Shown: positions 1 to 12,300 of the stretch, in pieces | Numbering within the stretch: the stretch's first letter is position 1 | Layout of the letters: each line of letters begins with the position of its first letter | Origin: Litorimonas sp965205225 | GTDB taxonomy: Bacteria; Pseudomonadota; Alphaproteobacteria; Caulobacterales; Maricaulaceae | Length of the DNA: 64,000 nt | Direction of reading: 5' to 3' | Assembly (NCBI GenBank): GCA_965205225.1 | Contig: CBDBFZ010000003.1 | Coordinates: 806,001-870,000, forward strand | Made by a program: the position numbers and the translations under genes | Notes under the pieces: model-generated | Seen by the model: only the letters and a program-made list of their open reading frames with translations | The model's database searches: none | Told to the model about the DNA's origin: nothing

Positions 1-20
1 GTGGCAAGGGCAGGGAGCAT
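1..20 (-). CDS. 5' end of a secreted-protein gene running off the left edge
   Basis: Only the first codons are visible. An ATG at 20 reads M-L-P-A-L-A and then leaves the window. They match the start of the truncated signal-peptide ORF at 21633-21779, which continues into a convincing signal peptide (MLPALATLMLAFAPVARA), so the complete gene probably lies to the left. A TTG five codons upstream (35) follows a stop codon directly and is an alternative start. The function cannot be inferred from this window. Confidence 0.35.
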
Positions 21-113
21 TGGGTTGATGGTCAACTACTCTCTGGCGGCGGGACAAAAAGTGAAACAGGCGTCATATGGGCAAAGTTTACAGAATGCAG
101 GTCTCTCCCGCCA
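1..113. repeat. Left copy of a 113-bp direct repeat flanking the giant gene
   Basis: This stretch matches 21760-21872 in the same orientation with 7 mismatches in 113 positions by eye. It covers the first codons and upstream region of the secreted-protein gene. The match stops sharply after position 113. On the left it meets the window edge, so the true length is unknown. The two copies bracket the 21-kb giant gene and suggest that the gene arrived or was duplicated together with a piece of its flank. Confidence 0.85.
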
Positions 114-207
114 AATGCGGAGAGCTGCGCCGGGCTGATGCCGATATGCGCCAGGGCCTGATTGGGGGGAAGCATAGCGTGACATTGGTTAGGACGCCTT
201 CATTGGA

Positions 208-345
208 GAGGCGCTTGCCGACCTGGTAGGTGGCAAGGCCGGGCCGTTTCGTTGCCAGCCATTCGGTGAAACCGCGTGACAGATCGACCCCGAACGTCAC
301 CCCGGTCTATCCGGCAGGCACGGTATCCGACTCTGTCTCGGTCAT
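208..345 (-). pseudogene. Decayed 5' end of a gene downstream of the giant gene (TIGR03032-like?)
   Basis: Downstream of the giant gene's stop, an ATG behind an AAGG ribosome site starts a frame reading M-T-E-T-E-S-D-T-V, which hits an in-frame TAG after 12 codons. It then continues in the same frame through GFTEWLATKRPGLATYQVGK before homology-like sequence fades. The W-L-A...L-A-T-Y-Q-V-G-K pattern resembles the N-terminus of TIGR03032/DUF4915 proteins from memory of that family; this is a weak assignment. The stop codon and the missing body mark it as a remnant. The same M-T-E-T start, in similar surrounding sequence, follows the second giant gene at 57305. Confidence 0.35.
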
Positions 346-372
346 GACCTTGTCCCGGGTCCGGTCCGCTGG

Positions 373-3300
373 TTAGAAACCCTCCATATAAGCGGTGGCA
401 ATCTCCATCTCCGGCAGGATCATGGCGAGATCATTCTGCATCGCCGGATGGCTTCCGAGCCCGGGCCAATACATCAGATCCCCCCACGGACCCGGAAGCG
501 AGCCTGATGAGAGTGGACCGAAAGAAAGCGGGTCTGAAAGCGGAATGAAGATAGCATCCTCGTCTATATGAACCGGCTGATCCAAGCTCTTGATCCCGCC
601 CGCCCATAAACCGTCCCATAGATCATTATTCATGAGTGCGTCGTCCAACCCGGGGTCAGTTCTGGGGTCAGCCACGGGATCGATCCTGATGTCAGTCTTG
701 GGGTCAGTCTTGGGGTCAGTCTTGGACTCGGCGCTTTGCGCCCCCGCAGCAGCGAGAGTGACCATCACCTCGTCCTCTACGCGCACTTCCGCATTGCCGT
801 CCCTATAGACATTATAGGTGACGCCGTCCGCCGTCGCCGTCCCGGTCAGGATAAAGTTACCGCCACCCAGATCAACCCTGTCATCCGCATCACCCAGCAC
901 GTCGAGGCTTGCCGCCCCGCCCTCGCGCTCTTCGGTGACGTCAAACACGGCGAGCGCATCCAGCACCAGGCTGTTGGCGCCCGTGCCGGACAGGTCAAAC
1001 ACTTCGACACTATCCACGCCGGCATGACCCGTGCCCGTCAGGTCGAGCGCCAGGCCGGCTCCGTCCAGCACCAATGTGTCCTGGCCCGTGCCGCCATCAA
1101 TCGCCGCAAAGTCAAGCGCGGTGACGCGGATAGTGTCATCGCCAGCCCCGCCGCGCACCACATCATCCGTAGCGATGTCTGTAAAACTGTCATCGCCAGC
1201 ATTGCCGGTGAAATTATCCGCCGCCGCTATGCCCTGCGCTGTGACCGGCGTCAGGCTTTCCGTCCCCTTCGCCCCGCCATAGACGATATAGGTCTCCCCG
1301 GCACTATTGCGCCCATTCGGGTCGGCATAATGGGCCCCGATGATCAGATCATCATAGCCATCGCCATTGACATCTCCCGCCGAGGAGACGGAAATACCGG
1401 AATAGTCAAACGCGTCGATCCCATTGACGATAAAGCCGGTACTGCCATCCAGCGCCAGGCTTGACAGATCGAGCACACCGTCACTGCCCGGCGCACTCGC
1501 CCCGCCATAGATGATATAGGTCTCGCCGGCACTATTGCGCCCATTCGGGTCGGCGGATCTGGCCGCGATGATCAGATCATCATAACCGTCGCCATTGACA
1601 TCCCCCGCCGACGAGACGGACCAACCGGAATTATCCCCCGCGTCGATGCCGTTGAGGATGAAGCCGTTCGTCCCGTCCAGCGCCGACAGATCCAGCACGC
1701 CCCCTATGCCCGGCGCATTCGCGCCGCCATAGATCACATAGCTCTCGCCGGAAGTCTCCCCATTCGGGTCGGCATAACGGGCCCCGATGATCAGATCATC
1801 ATAGCCATCGCCATTGACATCCCCTGCCGAGGAGACGGAGAAACCGGACAGGTCACTCGCATCGATGCCGTTGAGGATGAAGCCGTTGGTCCCGCTCAGC
1901 GCTGACAGATCCAGCATGCCATTCGTGCCCGGCGCGCTTGCCCCGCCATAGATCACATAGATCTCGCCGGCCGCACTGTCCCCGTTCGGGTCGGCCCCCG
2001 AGGCCCCGATGATCAGATCATCATAGCCGTCGCCATTGACATCCCCCGCCGACGAGACGGAAGTGCCGGAACGGTCATTCGCGTCGATCCCGTTGAGGAT
2101 GAAGCCATTCGTGCCGTCCAGCGCCGACAGATTGAACCTGCCCCCTGTGCCCGGCGCGCTTGCCCCGCCATAGACCACATAGATCTCGCCGGCCGCACTG
2201 TCCCCATTCGGGTCGGCGAGTCCGGCCCCGATGATCAGATCACCATAGCCATCGCCATTGACATCCCCCGCAGACGAGACGGACCGGCCGGACTGGTCAC
2301 TCCCGTCGATCCCGTTGAGGATGAAGCCATTCGTGCCATCCAGCGATGACAGATCCAGTTCGCCTCCTGTGCCCGGCGCGCTGGCCCCGCCATAGACCAC
2401 ATAGGTCTCGCCGACAGTATTGTACCCATTCTGGTCTGCCCCATCGGCCCCGATGATCAGATCATCATAGCCGTCGCCATTGACATCCCCCGCCGACGAA
2501 ACGGAAAAGCCGGAACGGTCACCCGCGTCGATCCCGTTTAGGATGAAGCCATTCGTGCCGTCCAGCGCCGACAGATTGAACCTGCCCCCTGTGCCCGGCG
2601 CGCTTGCCCCGCCATAGACCACATAGGTCTCCCCGGCTCTACTGTCCCCATTCGGGTCTGCCCTGTAGGCCCCGATGATCAGATCATCATAGCCGTCGCC
2701 ATTGACATCCCCCGCAGACGAGACGGACCGACCAGAACGGTCATCTTCGTCGATCCCGTTGAGGATGAAGCCATTCGTGCCGTCCAGGCTGGAGAGGGGA
2801 ACCAAATCATTGACATCCGTCACCGTGATGGCGACAGGCTGCTCCGTACTATTGGCATCATCGGACGCGGTGACGATAATGTCATAGACATTATCCCCGT
2901 CAGCATCGCCCGGCACCTCGAAATCGGGGGCCGCTCTGAAACTGACCGCGCCCGTATTGGCGTCGATCGTGAACAGGGCCGCATCCGTCCCGGACAGGCT
3001 ATAGACCAGAGTGTCGCCATCCGCATCCGTCGCCGCCGCCATATAGGCTGCGGTCTGGTTCTCCTGCGCGCTGGCAGCGGCGGGCGAGGTGAAGACCGGT
3101 ATATTTTCATTTTCATTCGTCACCCTGATAGCGACATTGTGGTTCGTGCTATTGGTGCCATCGGACGCGGTGACGGTGATGTCATAGACATTATCCCCGT
3201 CCGTGTCGCCCGGCATCTCGAAATCGGGTGCCGCTATAAAACTGACCTCGCCTGTAGTGGCATCAATCGTGAACAAGGCCGCATCCGTCCCGGACAGGCT

Positions 3301-6300
3301 ATAGACCAGAGTGTCGCCATCCGCATCCGTCGCCGCCGCCTCATAGACTGCGGTCTGACCCTCCGCTACGCTGACTGCGGCGGGCGAGGTGAAGCCCGGT
3401 ATTGTGACCACCTGCACCCCCGTCTCTACGCGCAGCTGCGCATTGCCGTCCCTATAGATATTATAGGTGACGCCGTCCTCCGTCGCCGTCCCGGTCAGGG
3501 CGAAGTTACTGCCGCTCAGCTCAACCCTGTCATCCGCATCACCCAGCACGTCGAGGCTCGCCGCACCGCCCTCGCGCTCTTCCGTGACGTCAAACACGGC
3601 GAGCGCGTCCAGTACCAGGCTGTTGGTACCCGTGCCGGACAGGTCAAACAGTTCGACACTGTCGACGCCGGCATGGCCCGCGCCCGTCAGGTCGAGCGAT
3701 AGGCCAGCCCCGTCCAGCACCAATGTGTCCTGGCCCGTGCCGCCATCGATCGCTGCAAAGTCAAGGGCGGTGACGCTGATTATGTCATTGCCCGCCCCGC
3801 CGCGCACCACATCATTCGTGGCAATCGCGGTAAAATTGTCATCGCCGGCATTGCCGGTGAAATTATCGACTGCCGCCGTGCCCTGTGCTGTCACTGGCAC
3901 GAGGCTTTCCGTCCCCGTCGCCCCGCCATAGATCACATAGGTCTCGCCGGCCCGGATGTTCCCATTCGGGGCGGCATACCGGGCCCCGATGATCAGATCA
4001 TCATAGCCGTCGCCATTGACATCCCCCGCCGACGAAACGGAAAAGCCGGAACGGTCTTCTTCGTCGATCCCGTTGAGGATGAAGCCGTTCGTGCCGTCCA
4101 GCGCCGACAGATCCAGCACGCCATCCGTGCCCGGCGCGTTCGCCCCGCCATAGACGAGATAGGTCTCGCCGACCCTATTGTCCCCACCCGAGTTGGCCTG
4201 ATCGGCCCCGATGATCAGATCATCATAGCCGTCGCCATTGACATCCCCCGCCGATGAGACGGAGAAGCCGGAACGGTCACTCGCATTGATCCCGTTGAGG
4301 ATAAAGCCGTTGGTACCATTCAGCGTTGACAGATCCAGCACGCCCCCTGTGCCCAGTGCGTTCGCCCCGCCATAGATGATATAGGTCTCGCCGGCCCCAC
4401 TGTCCCCATTCGGGTCGGCGTACCTGGCCCCGATGATCAGATCATCATAACCGTCGCCATTGACATCTCCCGCCGAGGAGACAGACCGACCGGACTGGTC
4501 ATTCGCGTCGATCCCGGTCAGGATGAAGCCGTTACTGCCGTCCAGCATGGAGAGATTGAACCTGCCCCTTGTGCCCGGCGCGCTCGCCCCGCCATAGACG
4601 ATATAGGTCTCGCCGGAACTATCCCCATTCGGGTCGGCAAAAGGGGCGCCGATGATCAGATCATCATAACCATCGCCATTGACATCGCCTGCGGATGAGA
4701 CGGAAATGCCGGAATAGTCATTCCTGTCGATGCCGTTGAGGATGAAGCCGTTACTGCCGTCCAGCGCGCCGAGATCCAGCACGCCCCCTGTGCCCGGTGC
4801 GCTCGCCCCGCCATAGATGATATAGGTCTCGCCGGCATTATTGCGCCCATTCGGTTCGGCAAAAGAGGCCCCGATGATCAGATCATCATAGCCGTCGCCA
4901 TTGACATCCCCCGCAGACGAGACGGAGGAGCCGGAAAAGTCAAACCTGTCAATCCCGGTCAGGATGAAGCCGTTGGTGCCGTCCAGCGCCCCGAGATCCA
5001 GCACGCCGTCTGTGCCCGGCGCGTTCGCGCCGCCATAGATGATATAGGTCTCGCCAGCTCTATCGTCCCCATTCGGGTCGGCCTCCCTGGCCCCGATGAT
5101 CAGATCATCATAGCCGTCGCCATTGACATCCCCCGCAGACGAGACGGACCGGCCGGACTGGTCATTCGCGTCGATCCCGTTGAGGATGAAGCCATTCCTG
5201 CCGTCCAGCGTCGACAGATCGAGCACGCCGTCTGTGCCCGGCGCGCCCGCACCTCCATAGACGATGTAGGTTTCGCCGGAACTGTTACCATTCGGGTCGG
5301 CCCCCACGGCCCCGATGATCAGATCACCATAGCCGTCGCCATTGACATCCCCCGCCGACGACACGGAAAAACCGGACTGGTCACCCGCGTCGATCCCGGC
5401 GAGGATAAAGCCGTTGCTGCCGTCCAGCGAGGAGAGAGGGATCAGGTCATATTCATCCGTCACCGTGATGGAGACATTGTAGTCCGTGCGGTTGGTGCCG
5501 TCAAACGCGGTGACGATGATGTCATAGACATTATCCCCGCCATCATCGCCCGGCGCCTCAAAGTCGGGCGCCTCTATAAAACTGACCTCGCCTGTATCGG
5601 TATCGATCGTGAACAGGGCCGCATCCGTCCCGGACAGGCTATAGACCAGCGGATCGCCGTCTTCATGCGTCGCCGCCGCCTCATAGGCCACGGTCTGGTT
5701 CTCCTGTGCGCTGACTGCGGCGGGCGAGGTGAAGAAGATATTGTTATCTGTCACCGTGATGGCGACATTGCGGTTCCTAATATTGTCGCCATCCGACGCG
5801 GTGACGGTGATGTCATAGACATTATCCCTGTCCGCGTCGCCCGGCATCTCGAAATCGGGTGCCGTTATAAAACTGACCTCGCCTGTATCGGTATCGATCA
5901 CGAACAGGGCCGCATCCGTCCCGGACAGGCTGTAGACTAGTGCATCGCCATCCGCATCCGCCGCCGCCGCCTCATAGGCTGCGGTCTGGTTCTCCGCTAC
6001 GCTGACTGCGGCGGGCGAGGTGAAGACCGGTATATTGTCATTTTCATTTGTCACCGTGATGGCGACATTGTGGTCCGTACTATTGGTGCCATCGGACGCG
6101 GTGACGATAATGTCATAGACATTATCCCGATCATCATCGCCCGGCGCCTCAAAGTCGGGCGCCTCTATAAAACTGACCTCGCCTGTATTGGCATTAATCG
6201 TGAACAGGGCCGCATCCGTCCCGGACAGGCTGTAGACTAGCGCATCGCCATCCGCATCCGTCGCCGCCGCCATATAGGCTGCGGTCTGGTTCTCCCGCGC

Positions 6301-9300
6301 GTTGGCAGCGGCGGGCGAGGTGAAGACCGGTATATTGTCATTGTCATTCGTCACCGTGATGGCGACATTGTGGTCCGTGCGATTGGTGCCATCCGACGCG
6401 GTGACGATAATGTCATAGACATTACCCCCGCCATCATCGCCCGGCGCCTCAAAGTCGGGCGCCTCTATAAAACTGACCTCGCCTGTAGCGGCGTCGATCG
6501 TGAACCGGGCCGCATCCGTCCCGGACAGGCTGTAAACTAGAGTGTCGCCATCCGCATCCGTCGCCGCCGCCATATAGGCTGCAGTCTGGTTCTCCTGCGC
6601 GTTGGCCGTGGCGGGCGAGGTGAAGACCGGGGCATTGTCATTTTCATTCGTCACCGTGATGGCGACCGCCTGCTCTGTGTCAGTTGCGCCATCGGACGCG
6701 GTGACGATAATATCATAGATATTATCCCCACCATCATCGCCCGGCGCCTCAAAGTCGGGCGCCGCCATAAAACTGACCTCGCCTGTAGCGGTATCAATCG
6801 TGAACAAGGCCGCATCCGTCCCGGACAGGCTGTAGACTAGAGTGTCGCCATCTGCATCCGTCGCCGCCGCCATATAGGCTGCAGTCTGGTTCTCCTGCGC
6901 GTTGGCCGTGGCGGGCGAGGTGAAGGTCGGGGCATTGTCATTGTCATTCGTCACCGTGATGGCGACATTGTGGTCCGTACTATTGGTGCCATCCGACGCG
7001 GTGACGATAATGTCATAGACATTATCCCCGCCATCATCGCCCGGTGCCTCAAAGTCGGGCGCCTCTATAAAACTGACCTCGCCTGTATTGGCATCGATCG
7101 TGAACAGGGCCGCATCCGTCCCGGACAGGCTATAGACCAGAGTGTCGCCATCCGCATCCGTCGCCGCCGCCTCATAGGCCACGGTCTGGTTCTCCTGCGC
7201 GTTGGCAGCGGCGAGCGAGGTGAAGACCGGGGCATTGTCATTGTCATTCGTCACCGTGATGGCGACATTGTGGTCCGTACTATTGATGCCATCCGACGCA
7301 GTGACGATAATGTCATAGACATTATCCCCGCCATCATCGCCCGGCGCCTCAAAGTCGGGTGCCTCTATAAAACTGACCTCGCCTGTATTGGCATTGATCG
7401 TGAACAAGGCCGCATCCGTCCCGGACAGGCTGTAGACCAGAGTGTCACCATCCGCATCCGTCGCCGCCGCCATATAGGCTGCGGTCTGGTTCTCCCGCGC
7501 GCTGACTGCGGCGGGCGAGGTGAAGACCACCGGAGGGGTTTGAACCTGAACCCCATCCTCTACGCGCAACTGAGCATTGCCGTCGCTGTAGACATTATAG
7601 GTGACGCCGTCTTCCGTCGCCGTCCCGGTCAGGATAAAGTTACTGCCGCCCAGATCAACCCTGTCATCGGCATCCCCCAGCACATCGAGGCTTGCCACAC
7701 CGCCCGCGCGCTCCTCCGTTACGCCAAACACGGCCAGCGCGTCCAGCACCAGGCTGTTGGACCCCGTGCCGGACAGGTCAAAGATTTCCACACTGTCCAC
7801 GCCGGCATGGCCCGCCCCGGTCAGATCGAGCGACAGGTCGGCCCCGTCCAGTATCAGGGTGTCCCGACCCGTGCCGCCATCAATCGCTGCAAAGTCAAGG
7901 GCGGTGACGCTAGTCACGTCATCGCCGGCCCCGCCGCGCACCACATCATTCGTGGCAATGCCCGTAAAGCTGTCCGCGCCGGCATTGCCGGTGAAATTAT
8001 CAACCGCCGCCGTGCCCTGCGCTGTGACCGGCACGAGGCTTTCCGTCCCCGTCGCCCCGCCATAGACGACATAAGTCTCGCCGGCATTCCTGTTCCCATT
8101 CGGGTCACCATAACGTGCCCCGATGATCAGATCATCATAACCGTCGCCATTGACATCCCCCGCCGACGAGACGGGAAAGCCGGAACGGTCATCTTCGTCG
8201 ATCCCGTTGAGGATGAAGCCATTCGTGCCGTCCAGCGCCGACAGATCGAGCACGCCCCCTGTGCCCGGCGCGCTTGCGCCGCCATAGACCACATAGGTCT
8301 CGCCGACAGAACCATCGGCCCCAAAGGCCCCGATGATCAGATCATCATAGCCGTCGCCATTGACATCCCCCGCAGACGAGACGGAAGTGCCGGAACGGTC
8401 ACCCGCGTCGATCCCGGTGAGGATGAAGCCGTTCGTGCCGTCCAGCGCCCCGAGATTCAGCACACCGTCCGTACCCGGCGCGCTGGCCCCGCCATAGACG
8501 AGATAGGTCTCGCCGGCCGCACTGTCCCCATTCGGGTCGGCGAACCTGGCCCCGATGATCAGATCATCATAGCCATCGCCATTAACATCCCCCGCCGAGG
8601 AGACGGAACTGCCGGAATTGTCACCCGCGTCGATGCCGTTGAGGATGAAGCCGTTGGTTCCGTCCAGATCGGACAGATCCAGCACGCCCCTTGTGCCCGG
8701 CGCGCTCGCCCCGCCATAGACGATATAGGTCTCGCCAGCTTCACCGTCCCCATTCGGGTCGCCACCAAGGACCCCGATAATCAGATCATCATAACCGTCG
8801 CCATTGACATCCCCCGCCGATGAGACGGAGAAACCGGACAGGTCACTCGCATCGATGCCGTTGAGGATGAAGCCGTTGGTACCATTCAGCGCTGACAGAT
8901 CGAGCACGCCCCCTGTGCCCGGCGCGCTTGCGCCGCCATAGACCACATAGGTCTCGCCGACAGAACCATCGGCCCCAAAGGCCCCGATGATCAGATCATC
9001 ATAGCCGTCGCCATTGACATCCCCCGCCGACGAGACGGAAGAGCCGGAATTGTCACCCGCGTCGATCCCGTTGAGGATGAAGCCATTCGTGCCGTCCAGC
9101 GCCGACAGATTGAACCTGCCCCCTGTGCCCGGCGCGCTGGCCCCGCCATAGACCACATAGGTCTCGCCGGCCGCACTGTCCCCATCCGGGTCGGCCCTGT
9201 AGGTCCCGATGATCAGATCATCATAGCCGTCGCCATTGACATCCCCCGCCGACGAGACGGACCGACCGGAACGGTCATAAGCGTCGATCCCGTTGAGGAT

Positions 9301-12300
9301 GAAGCCATTTGTGCCGTCCAGCGCCGACAGATCGAGCACGCCGTCTGTGCCCGGCGCGCCCGCACCTCCATAGACGATGTAGGTTTCGCCGGAACTGTTA
9401 CCATTCGGGTCGGCCCAATCGGCCCCGATGATCAGATCATCATAGCCGTCGCCATTGACATCCCCCGCAGACGAGACGGACCGACCAGAATAGTCATCCG
9501 CGTCGATCCCGTTGAGGATGAAGCCATTCGTGCCGTCCAGCGAGGAGAGAGGGATCAGGTCATATTCATCTGTCACCGTGATGGCGACATTTTGCTCCGT
9601 ACTATTGGTATCATCGGACGCGGTGACGATTATGTCATAGACATTATCCCCGTCAGCATCGCCCGGCGCCTCGAAATCGGGGGCCGCTCTGAAACTGACC
9701 TCGCCCGTATTGGCGTCGATCATGAACAGCGCCGCATCCGTCCCGGACAGGCTGTAGCTCAGCGGACCACCATCCGCGTCCGCCGCCGCCTCATAGGCCG
9801 CACTCTGGTTCTCCGCCACGCTGACCGTGGCGGGCGAGGTGAAGGCCGGGACATTGTCATTCGTCACCGTGATGGCGACAGGCTGATCCGTCTGATTGGT
9901 GCCATCGGACGCGGTGACGATGATATCATAGACATTATCCCCGTCAGCATCACCCGGCGCCTCGAAATCGGGGGCCGCTCTGAAACTGACCTCGCCCGTA
10001 TTGGCGTCGATCGTGAACAGCGCCGCATCCGTCCCGGACAGGCTGTAGACCAGAGTGTCGCCATCCGCATCCGTCGCCGCCGCCATATAGGCTGCGGTCT
10101 GGTTCTCCTGCGCGTTGGCCGTAGCGGGCGAGGTGAAGACCGGTATATTGTCATTGTCATTCGTCACCGTGATGGCGACATTGTGGTCCGTGCTATTGAT
10201 GCCATCCGACGCGGTGACGATAATGTCATAGACATTATCCCCACCATCATCGCCCGGCGCCTCAAAGTCGGGCGCCTCTATAAAACTGACCTCGCCCGTA
10301 TCGGCATCAATCGTGAACAGGGCCGCATCCGTCCCGGACAGGCTGTAGACCAGAGTGTCACCATCCGCATCCGTCGCCGCCGCCATATAGGCTGCGGTCT
10401 GGTTCTCCCGCGCATTGGCCGTGGCGGGCGAGGTGAAGGCCGGGACATTGTCATTCGTCACCGTGATGGCGACATTGTGGTCCGTGCTATTGATGCCATC
10501 CGACGCGGTGACGATAATGTCATAGACATTATCCCCACCATCATCGCCCGGCGCCTCAAAGTCGGGCGCCGCCATAAAACTGACCTCGCCTGTATCGGCG
10601 TCAATCGTGAACAAGGCCGCATCCGTCCCGGACAGGCTATAGACCAGAGTGTCGCCCTCCGCATCCGTCGCCGCCGCCATATAGGCTGCAGTCTGGTTCT
10701 CCTGCACGTTGGCCGTAGCGGGCGAGGTGAAGGTCGGGGCATTGTCATTTTCATTCGTCACCCTGATGGCGACATTGTGGTTCGTGCTATTGGTGCCATC
10801 GGACGCGGTGACGGTGATGTCATAGACATTATCCCCACCATCATCGCCCGGCGCTTCAAAGTCGGGCGCCTCTATAAAACTGACCTCGCCTGTATCGGTA
10901 TCAATCGTGAACAAGGCCGCATCCGTCCCGGACAGGCTGTAGACCAGAGTGTCACCATCCGCATCCGTCGCCGCCGCCATATAGGCTGCGGTCTGGTTCT
11001 CCCGCGCGCTGACTGCGGCGGGCGAGGTGAAGACCACCGGAGGGGTTTGAACCTGAACCCCATCCTCTACGCGCAACTGAGCATTGCCGTCGCTGTAGAC
11101 ATTATAGGTGACGCCGTCTTCCGTCGCCGTCCCGGTCAGGATAAAGTTACTGCCGCCCAGATCAACCCTGTCATCGGCATCCCCCAGCACATCGACGCTT
11201 GCCACCCCGCCCTCGCGCTCCTCCGTTACGTCGAACACGGCCTGCGCATCCAGCACCAAAGTGTTGGACCCCGTGCCGGACAGATCAAAGATTTCCACAC
11301 TGTCCACGCTGGCATGGCCCGCGCCCGTCAGGTCGAGCGACAGGTCGGCCCCGTCCAGTATCAGGGTGTCCCGACCCGTGCCGCCATCGACCGCTGCAAA
11401 GTCAAGCGCGGTGACGCTAGTCACGTCATCGCCCGCGCCGCCGTGCACCACATCATCCGTGGCAATGCCCGTAAAGCTGTCCGCGCCGGCATTGCCGGTG
11501 AAATTATCAACCGCCGCCGTGCCTGATGCTGTGACCGGCGTCAGGCTTTCCGTCCCCGTTGCCCCGCCATAGAGGATATAGGCTTCGCCGGCGTCACTGT
11601 CCTCATTCGGGTCGCCCCCGTAGGCCCCGATGATCAGATCATCATAACCGTCACCATTGACATCCCCCGCCGACGACACGGCCCGACCGGACTGATCAGC
11701 CTCATCGATGCCGGTCAGGATGAAGCCATTCGTGCCGTCCAGCGCCGACAGATCCAGTTCGCCCCCTGTGCCCGGCGCGCTTGCGCCGCCATAGACCACA
11801 TAGGTCTCGCCGGCTGCACTGTCCTCATTCGGGTCGGCCTGATAGGCTCCGATGATCAGATCATCATAGCCGTCGCCATTGACATCCCCCGCAGACGAGA
11901 CGGACCGACCGGAACGGTCATCCGCGTCGATCCCGTTGAGGATGAAGCCGTTTGTGCCGTCCAGCGCTGATAGATCCAGCACACCGTTCGTACCCGGCGC
12001 GCTCGCCCCGCCATAGACGATATAGGTCTCGCCGGCGTCACTGTCCCCGCCCGGGTCGGCAATGTTGGCTCCGATGATCAGATCATCATAGCCGTCGCCA
12101 TTAACATCCCCCGCAGACGAGACGGAGCGCCCGGACTGGTCACGCTCGTCAATCCCGGTGAGGATAAAGCCGTTCGTGCCGTCCAGCGCCCCGAGATCCA
12201 GCACGCCGCCTGTCCCCGGTGCGTTCGCCCCGCCATAGACCACATAGGTCTCGCCGGAACGAGAACCATTCGGGTCGGCCCCCACGGCCCCGATGATCAG

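Noticed and set aside
88..300. 70-codon minus-strand frame as a complete gene
   Set aside because: It lacks a proper start; the recognisable part joins, across an in-frame stop, to an ATG at 345, so it is better read as a decayed gene.
765..1275. Classical RTX nonapeptide domain
   Set aside because: Only one G-G-A-G-D-D type motif occurs per module, not the tandem nonapeptides of a true RTX roll, so it is called RTX-like only.
6970..8823. 617-codon plus-strand open frame
   Set aside because: Antisense shadow of the cadherin and propeller repeats.
9592..11526. 644-codon plus-strand open frame
   Set aside because: Same mirror effect inside the giant gene; its length reflects the sense repeats, not an independent gene.
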